This document shows, piece after piece, positions 1-7,444 of a stretch of DNA of 53,080 bases. The first letter of the stretch is position 1; each line of letters begins with the position of its first letter. The stretch lies in NCBI GenBank assembly GCA_964545855.1, contig CAZJHD010000027.1, positions 1 through 53,080 of the forward strand, in the 5' to 3' direction. The stretch comes from CAZJHD01 sp964545855 (GTDB lineage Bacteria > Planctomycetota > UBA1135 > JACQFD01). Position numbers and translations under genes: made by a program. The notes beneath the pieces were generated by a model that was given only the letters and a program-made list of their open reading frames with translations, was not told where the DNA came from and ran no database searches.

Positions 1-62
1 ACGAAGCCGCAGCCGCTCGCAGCCGGCCGAAGCCCGGCGCCGATTTTTTCACGACTTCGGAG
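1..62 (+). repeat. Left-end copy of an inverted repeat shared with the right end
   Basis: Bases 1-62 match the reverse complement of 52989-53040. The match is 50 of 52 bases apart from a 10-base insertion at about 16-25, which re-duplicates GCAGCCG. The unit contains a small GCCGG/CCGGC hairpin followed by GCCGATTTTTTC, so it could work as a weak terminator. Because the copies sit at the two extremities, they may be dispersed repeats at which an assembly broke. Function is unknown. Confidence 0.6.
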
Positions 63-417
63 CGGCAGGTTGCGGCGAGAACGCGCCATGGAGAGCGATG
101 CGGCGAGGACCCTGCGAACTCCGAGATCGGGACCGGAAGGTCGCGTTGGCCACGAACGACGAGGAGGCGCGCCGGCGGACGCAGCGGGGAGCCGGTTCGC
201 GGGAGAGCGGACCGGGCTCCGGCCCAGCATTGGGCCCACGGCGGAGTTTGGCACATCGCGTGCCGTAGCCGACCGGTCCGCTGCCCTCCACCGGAGTCGC
301 TCGGCCGCTCGTCGAACGCTCCCCGGAGCGCCTCGGACGGCGCGAAGCAGTCCTGGCCGTCTCCCGAACTCGAGGACCCGCGGATGCAGTGCGAAGTCGC
401 ACAATGCCCGTGCACCC
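63..417. other. Leader region without a supported gene
   Basis: An open frame runs from base 70 into the HEAT gene. Its first 116 codons encode arginine-rich, low-complexity sequence with no family resemblance, and a convincing membrane anchor begins only at 418. I therefore treat this stretch as untranslated. The only notable signal is a sigma-54-like -24/-12 element at 249-264. Confidence 0.5.
249..264 (+). promoter_or_regulatory. Candidate sigma-54 promoter upstream of the HEAT/tatD pair
   Basis: The sequence TGGCACATCGCGTGCC matches the -24/-12 consensus (TGGCAC, four to five bases, TTGC). The GG (250-251) and GC (262-263) pairs are exactly 12 bases apart, the spacing sigma-54 requires. 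An rpoN gene is present at 48535-49896. The element is also a short palindrome (GGCAC/GTGCC), so it could instead be an operator. It lies about 155 bases before the ATG at 418. No enhancer-binding protein gene is seen nearby. Confidence 0.35.
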
Positions 418-1347
418 ATGAACTCGAAGACCCGCGCCCTCGCCTTCGTCCTCGTTGCTCTCGTCGCCGCGACGGGCGGATGGCTCCTCGGCCGGTCCGC
501 CCGCGCTCCGTCGCCGGCGACGGCAGGGTCCGGCGGCTCGCCGCCGGCCGCCGGGGCGCCTGCCACGGCCGAGGAGTCGGTCGCCGCCCTCGCGGCCCAG
601 ATCCTCCGCATGCACGGCACCTTCGGCAGCCTCCTGGAGACCGTGCGCGCCGAGGACGACCGGGAGCACGCGCGCCAGCGCGTCATCGCCTTCGGTGACC
701 GCGCCTACGACGCCATCCTCGCGTACCTCGGCAAGGCACCGGCGGCGCGCACGCCGGAGGAACGCGAGAGCACCGTCGCCGCCGTCGATCCCGACGTCCG
801 GCAGGAGCTCGTGCGCGTGCTCGCGACGGTGGCGCCGGAGCGGGCGGGGCCGGAGCTCGCGCGGCGCCTGCGCGACCCCGACGAGCCTCCGCAGGTCCGC
901 GCGGCCGCGGCCGCGAGTCTCGCGCGCGCTCCGCGCGAGGTCGCGGTCCCGGCCCTCGTCGGCGCCCTCGACGAAGGAGTCGACCGAGCCTGGCCCGGGC
1001 TGCGGGAGGTCGTCGACGCCCTGCAGTTCCACGGCGGCGAGGACGCGGGCCGAGCGCTGCTCCTCGCGTTCCAGAAGCCCGCCATGGATCTGGGTCTCCG
1101 GATCCGGATCGCGGAAGCGATCGGCGTGCTCCGATACGAGCCGGCGGCGCCGGCCCTCGAGACCGTGGTCCGCCTCGAGGAGACGGATCACTACGTGCGT
1201 CGCGCCGCGCTGAACGCCCTCCTCGTGATCGACGCCGCACGCGCCGACGGGCTCGCCGTCGAGCAGATGCGGGTCGAGCGAGACCAGGCCTTCGCCGCAT
1301 GGCTCGCGAGCTTCGCCCAGTCGCGCGGCCTCGACCCCCGCCGGTGA
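418..1347 (+). CDS. Membrane-anchored HEAT-repeat protein
   Basis: This is a 309-residue protein. An N-terminal hydrophobic segment (about residues 7-25) is followed by a Pro/Ala/Gly-rich linker and then an all-helical region of roughly 250 residues. That region has repeated pairs such as VRAAAAASLARAP..VAVPALVGAL and IRIAEAIGVL..PAAPALETVV, typical of HEAT or PBS-lyase-like repeats. It is probably a periplasm-facing scaffold held by an uncleaved anchor; partners are unknown. The ATG at 418 was chosen because the upstream extension is low-complexity. Its TGA (1345-1347) overlaps the GTG of tatD, so the two are probably translationally coupled. No catalytic motif is visible. Confidence 0.75.
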   Translation: MNSKTRALAFVLVALVAATGGWLLGRSARAPSPATAGSGGSPPAAGAPATAEESVAALAAQILRMHGTFGSLLETVRAEDDREHARQRVIAFGDRAYDAILAYLGKAPAARTPEERESTVAAVDPDVRQELVRVLATVAPERAGPELARRLRDPDEPPQVRAAAAASLARAPREVAVPALVGALDEGVDRAWPGLREVVDALQFHGGEDAGRALLLAFQKPAMDLGLRIRIAEAIGVLRYEPAAPALETVVRLEETDHYVRRAALNALLVIDAARADGLAVEQMRVERDQAFAAWLASFAQSRGLDPRR

Positions 1348-2153
1348 TCGACTCCCACGCGCACGTCGGGGATCCTCGCTTCGACTCCGATCGGGAGGAG
1401 GTGCTGTCGCGCGCGCGCGCGGCGGGCGTGGAGGCGATCGTCTGCATCGGCCAGGACCTCCCGTCGACGGAGCGCGCCCTCTCCCTGCGGCGTGGCGGAT
1501 TCCCCGGCCTCGTCCTCGCGTCGACGGCGGGACTCCACCCCCACGAGGCGCGTCACGCGCACGACCAGTGGAGCGCGCTCGCGGATCTCGCGCGTCTCCC
1601 GGAGGTCGCGGCCGTCGGCGAGACGGGCCTCGACTTCCACTACGACCACTCGCCCCGGGACCAGCAGAGGGCGTCGTTCCGTACACACCTCGCCCTGGCC
1701 CGGGAGATCGGCAAGCCCGTCGTGGTGCATGTGCGCGAGTCCCACCGGGAGGCGCTCGAGGACGTCGGGGCCGAAGGACGCGGCGCCGAGATCGTCATCC
1801 ACTGCTTCACGGGGACGCCGGAGGAGGCGCGGCGGTGGCTCGATCTCGGCGCGTCGATCTCGTTCTCGGGGATCCTCACGTTCCCCTCGGCCGCGGACCT
1901 CCGTCGGGCCGCGCTGGACGTGCCGGCGGAGCGGCTGCTCGTGGAGACCGACGCCCCCTATCTCGCTCCACGGCCCGTGCGTGGCTCTCGCTGCGAGCCC
2001 GCGATGGTGGCGCACACGCTCGGGCTGCTCGCGGAGATCCGCGGGGAGCCGCGCGAGGAAGTCGAGCGCGCGACGGCGGAGAACGCCGTGCGCCTCTTCC
2101 TTCGTGACCGCGGGCGCGAGCTCGACGCGCGCACGAGCGCTCCCGCCGGCTGA
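1344..2153 (+). CDS. tatD: TatD family metal-dependent deoxyribonuclease
   Basis: A 269-residue TIM-barrel metallohydrolase of the TatD/YcfH family, which hydrolyses DNA (3'-5' exonuclease activity in characterised members). Metal-ligand motifs are all present: DSHAH (H5, H7), GETGLD (E93), HVRES (H129), HCFTG (H153) and ETDAPY (D203). Length is normal for the family. GTG at 1344 starts directly at the conserved IDSHAH strand and sits in a GTGA overlap with the stop of the HEAT-repeat gene. An in-frame upstream extension of 15 residues is proline/arginine-rich and was dropped. The gene faces the minus-strand pilin genes, and its stop codon lies in the loop of a GC hairpin. Confidence 0.92.
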   Translation: MIDSHAHVGDPRFDSDREEVLSRARAAGVEAIVCIGQDLPSTERALSLRRGGFPGLVLASTAGLHPHEARHAHDQWSALADLARLPEVAAVGETGLDFHYDHSPRDQQRASFRTHLALAREIGKPVVVHVRESHREALEDVGAEGRGAEIVIHCFTGTPEEARRWLDLGASISFSGILTFPSAADLRRAALDVPAERLLVETDAPYLAPRPVRGSRCEPAMVAHTLGLLAEIRGEPREEVERATAENAVRLFLRDRGRELDARTSAPAG

Positions 2154-2159
2154 GCCGGC
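2145..2159. terminator. Small hairpin between convergent genes
   Basis: A perfect six-base inverted repeat GCCGGC/GCCGGC has the tatD stop codon TGA as its three-base loop. It lies 12 bases from the end of the convergent pilin gene at 2172. It could end transcription in both directions, but there is no T-run, so intrinsic termination is uncertain. Confidence 0.35.
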
Positions 2160-2171
2160 TCGACGCGGTCG

Positions 2172-2888
2172 CTACTGGACGTTCGTCCAGGTCTCTCCGT
2201 CCATCCCCAGATGCATGGGATGCGTGTTCGCGACGGGCTGGTTGATCACGTTCGGAGCGCCGCCGGCCGCGAAGGCCGCGGAGGCCGCCGGAGCGACGAT
2301 GCCGCTGTAGAACGCGACCTCGTTCAAGGTCTGGAGCATGTCGCCGCGCGCGCTCGCGAAGAAGACGCGCTTGCTCGAGCTCCCGCGGTTCACGGGCCAC
2401 GCGTAGGCAGCCCAGGTGACCTCGCAGAGGTCGGGGTCGGGCAGCGACGCCGGGTCGGCGCCGCCCGTCGCGAGCTCCTGCAGTCCCACGCCGGCGGCGC
2501 CCGGGAGCCAGATCTGGAAGAGGTAGCCCGAGCGCGTCACGCGGCTGCCGGCGACGTTGCCGAAGGAGCTCGACGCGATGGGCGGCGTCACCTTGAGGCT
2601 CGGGGAGACCGCCTGGACTCCGCCGACGAAGACGCGCACGAAGTCCGCGCCCGAGAGCTCGCCGAAGTAGGCGAACTCCCCGACACCGTCGCCGTCGCCG
2701 TCGATCGTGCCGGCGGCCTGCACCTGCGACTGCGAGGACATGAGCTGGCGGAGCGTCGAGATGGCCGCCGACTCGTTGGCGGCCATGCGCGCCGACAGCA
2801 TGTTCGGCACGGCGATCGACGCGATGATGGCGATGATCGCGACGACGATCATCAGCTCGATGAGAGTGAAGCCTTCGTTCCTTCGCAT
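2172..2888 (-). CDS. Type IV pilin / type II pseudopilin, copy 2
   Basis: A 238-residue prepilin. The class III signal is MRRNEG|FTLIE, cleaved after G6, with the conserved glutamate at +5 (E11) and a hydrophobic N-helix. After the helix comes a loop IDGDGDGVGE (about 62-71) that looks like a calcium-binding DxDxDG motif. The C-terminal half shares YLFQIWLP, a Cys-containing TWAAYAWPVNRG segment, and an FFASARGDMLQT strand with the neighbouring pilin at 3041-3769. The two are clear tandem paralogues with the same NVQ C-terminus. ATG at 2888 has a GAGG-type ribosome site. It is probably a minor or alternative pilin processed by the peptidase at 11789-12994. It is the last gene of the locus, downstream of a strong intergenic hairpin. 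Confidence 0.88.
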   Translation of the reverse strand: MRRNEGFTLIELMIVVAIIAIIASIAVPNMLSARMAANESAAISTLRQLMSSQSQVQAAGTIDGDGDGVGEFAYFGELSGADFVRVFVGGVQAVSPSLKVTPPIASSSFGNVAGSRVTRSGYLFQIWLPGAAGVGLQELATGGADPASLPDPDLCEVTWAAYAWPVNRGSSSKRVFFASARGDMLQTLNEVAFYSGIVAPAASAAFAAGGAPNVINQPVANTHPMHLGMDGETWTNVQ

Positions 2889-2960
2889 GGGGTCCCCCTC
2901 GGAGTTCCCTATCGACACGGAGTGGGGTGCGCCTGTTGCTCGCCGTGGCGAAGGATCCTG

Positions 2961-3002
2961 CAACGACAGGAGGGACGGGTCGCCCCGTCCCTCCTGCCGT
3001 TG
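2961..3002 (-). promoter_or_regulatory. Long perfect hairpin between the two pilin genes
   Basis: Bases 2967-2979 pair perfectly with 2984-2996 (13 bp) around a four-base loop that reads GCGA, a GNRA tetraloop, on the transcribed strand. After one mismatch, five more pairs follow (2961-2965 with 2998-3002). No U-tract follows. It is better explained as an mRNA-stabilising or attenuating element that sets the ratio of the two pilins than as a plain terminator. Confidence 0.6.
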
Positions 3003-3040
3003 GCCGCGCGCCCGCGAGGAGCGCGCGCCCTGGACGCCGC

Positions 3041-3769
3041 CTACTGGACGTTCGACCAGATGTTGCCGTCGATGCCCTGCTTCGGGTTCAGCGTGACGGA
3101 GAGCGGCTGGCTGATGGAACCGGCCACGCCACCGTTCATGAACGCCGCGTCCGCCGCCGGGAACACCGCCACGCCGCTGTAGGGCGCCGGGAGGTTGTTC
3201 AGCGTCTGGAGCACGTCGCCCTGCTGATTCACGAAGAACGCGCGGTTGCCGCTGTTCCCCCGGTTGATCGGCCAGGCGTACGCGCACCAGGTCGTCTCGC
3301 AGAGGTCCGGAGCGAGGTTCGCCACGTTGCCCGCGACGCCACCGGCGGCGTCCTCCGCCAGACCCAGACCGGCCGCGTCGGGCAGGTAGATCCGGAACAG
3401 ATAGCCGGAGCGGCTGACGTTGCTGTTCGCGAGCGTTCCGAACGCGCCGGACAGGACCGGCGGCGTCACGAAGATCGTCGGGCTGATGGCCTGCGCACCG
3501 GCGATGAAGGCTCGGACGTTGAAGGCACCGGAGAGCTCTCCGAAGCTGCCGTACTCGCCCGTGCCGTCGCCATCGCCATCGATCACGCCCGAGGCCTGCA
3601 CCTGGGCCTGGGCCGAGGCGAGGTTGCGGAGCGTGGCCACGGCCGCCGTCTCGTTCGCCGAGAGGCGAGCGGACAGCAGGTTCGGAATCGCGATCGAGGC
3701 GATGATCGCGATGATGGCCACCACGATCATGAGCTCGATCAGCGTGAAACCCTGATTCCCCTTCTTCAT
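3041..3769 (-). CDS. Type IV pilin / type II pseudopilin, copy 1
   Basis: A 242-residue prepilin. The signal is MKKGNQG|FTLIE with cleavage after G7 and glutamate at +5 (E12), followed by a roughly 22-residue hydrophobic helix. A DGDGDGTGE loop at 64-72 resembles a calcium-binding motif. The C-terminal domain has YLFRIYLP, DLCETTWCAYAWP and a VNQQGDVLQT strand. The start has a strong AAGGAG ribosome site. Its ATG overlaps the stop of the upstream TPR gene (ATGA), so translation may be coupled. It is probably the major pilin, because its ribosome site is better and it lies upstream of the intergenic hairpin; that is inference. Confidence 0.9.
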   Translation of the reverse strand: MKKGNQGFTLIELMIVVAIIAIIASIAIPNLLSARLSANETAAVATLRNLASAQAQVQASGVIDGDGDGTGEYGSFGELSGAFNVRAFIAGAQAISPTIFVTPPVLSGAFGTLANSNVSRSGYLFRIYLPDAAGLGLAEDAAGGVAGNVANLAPDLCETTWCAYAWPINRGNSGNRAFFVNQQGDVLQTLNNLPAPYSGVAVFPAADAAFMNGGVAGSISQPLSVTLNPKQGIDGNIWSNVQ

Positions 3770-4659
3770 CGAACCGTTTCTCCTTCCGGATCGACCGACT
3801 CGTGGCCGCCGGATCTCCCTTCGAGTTGCTTCGTCGTCTCCGCCCCACCGTGGGGAAGAGTCACGATCTCCTGGACGTCCTCGGGGAGTAGCCCCCGCTG
3901 ACGAATCCCATCCCAGTAGGCCGCGTCCGCCCGAAGCTCCTTCGCGAGGACATCGCGGAGGTTGGCGCCGAGCCGGCGCAGATCTGCCGAACCGCTATCG
4001 GAATCTCCGAGGTCGAACTTGAGGCGCGCGGCCAGATAGGCCGGCAGGGGGTCCCCCGTGCGAGAGAGACCCTCCAGCGCCTCGAGCGCCGAGCGAGGCT
4101 CGCCCAAGTCGGCGAGCGCGAGCGCCGCGCTCCGTGCCATCGCTCGGTCGGGACCGGTCGGCGCCGCCGCCTCGCGGAAAGCCGCGAGGGCCTCGCCGCG
4201 ATCGGACGCGTCCCGGGCGATCACGCCGCGGACGTAGGCGACCTTCTGGATCGTCGAGGCATCGTGGCGGGCGTGGGCCGCCGCCAAGTGGTCCCGCGCG
4301 TCGTCGAGGCGCCCGAGACGTTGTGCCTGGAGGGCGAGCGCCACGCGGATCTCGGCGGCGACGTCCAGGTCGTCCGTGAGGGCGAGGGACTGGCGATACC
4401 GGTCACCGGAGCCCTCCAGGTCGCCGAGCTGCTGCAGGCAGTGCGCCTCCACGAGGAGGGCGCGCAGGTCGTGGGGCTCCGCCTGCAGCGCCTGCCGCGC
4501 CTTCTGCGACGCGGATTCGAAGAGGCCGAGGCTCATCTCGAGCTCCGCGCAGGAGGCGAGCGTGGCCGCGTCGGCCGAGGGCCGCTCCCCGAAGCCGGCC
4601 CACAGCAGCGCCGCCGAGAGGAGCGTCGCCGTGCCGTAGAGGACGATTCGTCTTCCCAT
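3766..4659 (-). CDS. TPR-repeat protein with N-terminal membrane anchor
   Basis: A 297-residue protein. A hydrophobic stretch at about residues 5-21 could be a signal anchor. It is followed by helical TPR-like repeats (about 33-200), for example FESASQKARQALQAEPHDLRALLVEAHCL and LGRLDDARDHLAAAHARHD. The last 90 residues are hydrophilic without a recognised motif. It lies between pilC and the pilins and its stop overlaps the pilin ATG. A role as a pilus-assembly or pilotin-like scaffold (compare PilF/Tgl) is inference from repeats and position; it lacks a lipobox. The ATG at 4659 has only a weak ribosome site. Confidence 0.75.
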   Translation of the reverse strand: MGRRIVLYGTATLLSAALLWAGFGERPSADAATLASCAELEMSLGLFESASQKARQALQAEPHDLRALLVEAHCLQQLGDLEGSGDRYRQSLALTDDLDVAAEIRVALALQAQRLGRLDDARDHLAAAHARHDASTIQKVAYVRGVIARDASDRGEALAAFREAAAPTGPDRAMARSAALALADLGEPRSALEALEGLSRTGDPLPAYLAARLKFDLGDSDSGSADLRRLGANLRDVLAKELRADAAYWDGIRQRGLLPEDVQEIVTLPHGGAETTKQLEGRSGGHESVDPEGETVR

Positions 4660-4693
4660 GATCTCGATGTGTGTCGCGCTCCGCTCCGCCGCC

Positions 4694-5926
4694 TCACATG
4701 TGCGAAAGCTGCTCCTGGAGCTTGAAGATCGGAAGGAAGACCGCGAGGACGATGCCGCCCACGACGAATCCCATCACTCCGATCATGATCGGCTCGATCA
4801 TCGACGTGAGCCCCTTCACGGCCGCCTCCACCTGCTGGTCGTAGAAGTGCGCGATCTTCTCGAGGAGCGTGTCGAGGGAGCCCGTGCGTTCGCCGATGGA
4901 GATCATCTTCGTCACCATCGGCGGGAACACCTTCGACTGCGCGAGCGGCTGGGAGAGCGTCTCGCCCTGGCGCACGTTCTCGCGCGCCGCGAGCACGGCC
5001 TTCGAGATGACCCGGTTGCCCGACGTCTGCGCCACGATGTCCATCGCGGCGAGGATCGGCACGCCGGACTTCACGAGCGTCGCGAAGGTTCGCGAGAACC
5101 TCGACAGCGCCACCTTGCGGAAGAGCGGTCCGAAGACCGGCATGCGCAGGATCGCCGCATCGAAGGCGTAGGCGCCCTTCGGAGTCCTCCGCGCGAGCAC
5201 GCCCGCCGCCACCGCCGCGCCGGCCATGCCGAAGAGCATGTACCAGTAGTCCTTGCAGAAGAACGCGACGTCCATCACGAAGAGCGTGAGCCCCGGGAGC
5301 TTGACGTCGAGGCTGTCGAAGACCGGCTTGAACTGGGGAACGATGCCGATCATCAGGAACGCAGCGATGCCGAGGACGAGCACGAGCGAGATGACCGGGT
5401 AGGTCATGGCGCTCTTCACCTCGCGAATGAGCTGCGCGCTCGCCTCCTGATACTCGGCGAGCCGGATGAGGATGATGTCGAGCTGACCGGAGGCTTCACC
5501 GGCGCGCACCATGCTCACGTAGAGCTCGGGGAAGACGCGCGGGTAGCGCTCGAGAGACTTGGAGAAGTCGGCGCCGCCGCGGACGGCTTCGACGACGCCC
5601 ACGAGCACGGTTCGGAATCCGGGAGACTCCGCCTGGTCCTTCTGGATCTCGAGCGCCTCGAGGATCGGGATGCCGGCGCCCACCATCGTCGCCAGTTGCC
5701 GCGTGAAGACGACGAGCTCCTCGCGCTTCACGCTCGGGCGCGAGGCCATCCTCTTGAAGATGTTCCCGCCGCTGTCGCCCTCCTTCCCGCTGGAGCCGGT
5801 CATCTCGACGACCGTGAGGCTCTTCCGGCGAAGCTCCGTGATGGCGTCGTTCCGGGACTTGGCGTGGATCGTGCCCGTCAGCGTGGAGCCGGCGTTGTCC
5901 TTCGCGCGGTAGCGAAAGTTCTTCAT
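4694..5926 (-). CDS. pilC: Type IV pilus inner-membrane platform protein PilC
   Basis: A 410-residue PilC/GspF family protein that anchors the motor ATPases and moves pilin subunits into the fibre. It has two homologous T2SSF domains. The first (about residues 70-195) contains FTRQLATMVGAGIPILEAL. The second (about 275-400) contains FSRTFATLVKSGVPILAAMDI. Membrane segments lie near 175-195, 220-245 and 375-400. The short N-terminal domain begins MKNFRYRAKDNAGSTLTGTI, typical of PilC. Full length for the family. A GAAGGAG/GAGG site precedes the ATG. It follows the PilB-like gene by about 57 bases and precedes the TPR gene by 34, consistent with one operon. Confidence 0.95.
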   Translation of the reverse strand: MKNFRYRAKDNAGSTLTGTIHAKSRNDAITELRRKSLTVVEMTGSSGKEGDSGGNIFKRMASRPSVKREELVVFTRQLATMVGAGIPILEALEIQKDQAESPGFRTVLVGVVEAVRGGADFSKSLERYPRVFPELYVSMVRAGEASGQLDIILIRLAEYQEASAQLIREVKSAMTYPVISLVLVLGIAAFLMIGIVPQFKPVFDSLDVKLPGLTLFVMDVAFFCKDYWYMLFGMAGAAVAAGVLARRTPKGAYAFDAAILRMPVFGPLFRKVALSRFSRTFATLVKSGVPILAAMDIVAQTSGNRVISKAVLAARENVRQGETLSQPLAQSKVFPPMVTKMISIGERTGSLDTLLEKIAHFYDQQVEAAVKGLTSMIEPIMIGVMGFVVGGIVLAVFLPIFKLQEQLSHM

Positions 5927-5983
5927 CGACCTCGGACCTCTCCTTCGTTCGTTCTCTTCGGGTGCGTGACGCGACGGTGTGGA

Positions 5984-7444
5984 TCAGACCATCGACCGAA
6001 GGGCCTCTTCGACCGTAGTGCGTCCCTGGGCCACGGCGCGGAGCGCGAGGGCGCGGAGCCGCGTGCCGCCACTGCGCGCCTCGAGATCCTTCGCCGACAC
6101 TCCTTCGCGCACGGCTCCCGCGACGACGGCCGGAGGGTCGAGCACCTCCACGATCGTCAGCCGTCCGAGGTAGCCGCCTTGGCATCGAGCGCAGCCGACG
6201 CCGCGATACACGGACGCGGCGCGCAGCTCTCCGGCGTCTAGACCGTGGAGCAGCGTCTTGGCGGCTCCCGGCTCGGCCGGCTCCCGGCACGCGGAGCAGA
6301 GCGCGCGCACCCGGACCTGCGCCGCGAAGCAGGGCTCCGCCGCCGCCAACGCGAAGGAGTCGGCGCCGAGGGCGCGGAACGCCGCCGGCGCGTCCGCCGC
6401 CCCGCGAGCGGGCACGGCGGCGAGGACGTGCACCCCTTCACGAGCCGCGCGCAGCGCCCGCGAAGCCTCGTCGGCGCTCGCGATGCGGCCGGCGACGAGG
6501 ACGTCGGGGTCGTGACGCAGCGCGGCTTCGAACGCATCGGCGCGCCGCGCAGCGGAGGGAACGGGGCCGGCGATCCAGGAGTCGGAGTCGCCGGGGAACC
6601 GTCCGCCGACGAGCGACACGACGAGCCGGCCGGCCCGGCATTGCTCGAGTGCGAGCGCGAGGAGCGTGTCGCGGGCCTCGTCGCCGGGCCGGACGCCGAT
6701 CGCGAGCAGACCACCGGCGGGCCGTGCGAGGGCGGCTCGGATGCATCCGGCCGTCGCGCTGTCGGCGCCGAGATCCTCCAGGGAGTCGGGAATCGCGTCG
6801 TGGCGCGGCCGCAGGACGAACCGCACGCCGGAGCCCGTCGCCAGGGTGTCCACTTCGACGGCGAAGCCGGCCTCGGCCGACGGGATCTTCCAATCGAGTC
6901 GAGGCGGGAACGGCACGTCGGCCGCGAGACCGGCGGCGCGCCGGAGGTGCGTCTCGAAGGCGACGCGATCGAGCGCGCCCGACTCCGTCAGCAGACCGAA
7001 GCCGCGAAGGCGCATGCGGAGCCGATCGCCCACGGCATCCAGGTGGATCGCGCGCGGCGCGCCGGCGAGCGCATCGAGGATCCGCTCGTGGATCGCCGTC
7101 GAGGGCGCCTCCATGGGCTCGGCCTCGTCGAGGGATTCGTCGATCGAAGGGGCATCCTCCTCCGACGCGGCGACCTCGCTCGCGGCGGGACTCGGGAGCG
7201 CGCCCCGCGGCCTCTCCGGCTCCTCGTCGGCCGCGTCTCCGCCCTCGGAATCCGACCGGTCGCGCGCCGGGAGAATGCGATCGAGTGCCTCCAGGATCGA
7301 CCCCGACGGGCTCCCTTCGTCCGATCGGCTCGGCAGCGGCGCCGCCGGGGCCTCCGCCGCGGACGCCCGCTCCTCGGTCTCGGCGTCCTTGAAGAGGCCG
7401 CACTCCGAGAGCGCCTCCCGGACTCCCGAGGACTCCCCCTTCAT
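5984..7444 (-). CDS. PilB/GspE-like protein lacking the Walker A motif
   Basis: A 486-residue member of the secretion-ATPase superfamily that appears catalytically dead. Residues 1-115 are acidic and low-complexity. About 116-215 resembles the N-terminal ATPase lobe. At 245-260, where PilB has GPTGSGKTTT, the sequence is LLAIGVRPGDEARDTLLA, with no P-loop lysine. The Walker-B-like ALRHDPDVLVAGR segment (308-320) survives, as do the zinc cysteines C383xxC386 and C418xxC421 followed by GRLTIVEVL, characteristic of PilB/GspE. The start overlaps the pilT stop (ATGA). It probably acts as a structural or regulatory partner of PilT/PilC. No frameshift or internal stop is seen, so it is not a simple pseudogene. 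Confidence 0.85.
   Translation of the reverse strand: MKGESSGVREALSECGLFKDAETEERASAAEAPAAPLPSRSDEGSPSGSILEALDRILPARDRSDSEGGDAADEEPERPRGALPSPAASEVAASEEDAPSIDESLDEAEPMEAPSTAIHERILDALAGAPRAIHLDAVGDRLRMRLRGFGLLTESGALDRVAFETHLRRAAGLAADVPFPPRLDWKIPSAEAGFAVEVDTLATGSGVRFVLRPRHDAIPDSLEDLGADSATAGCIRAALARPAGGLLAIGVRPGDEARDTLLALALEQCRAGRLVVSLVGGRFPGDSDSWIAGPVPSAARRADAFEAALRHDPDVLVAGRIASADEASRALRAAREGVHVLAAVPARGAADAPAAFRALGADSFALAAAEPCFAAQVRVRALCSACREPAEPGAAKTLLHGLDAGELRAASVYRGVGCARCQGGYLGRLTIVEVLDPPAVVAGAVREGVSAKDLEARSGGTRLRALALRAVAQGRTTVEEALRSMV

Noticed and set aside
70..417. N-terminal extension of the HEAT-repeat gene from base 70
   Set aside because: Arginine-rich filler; a proper membrane anchor starts at the ATG at 418.
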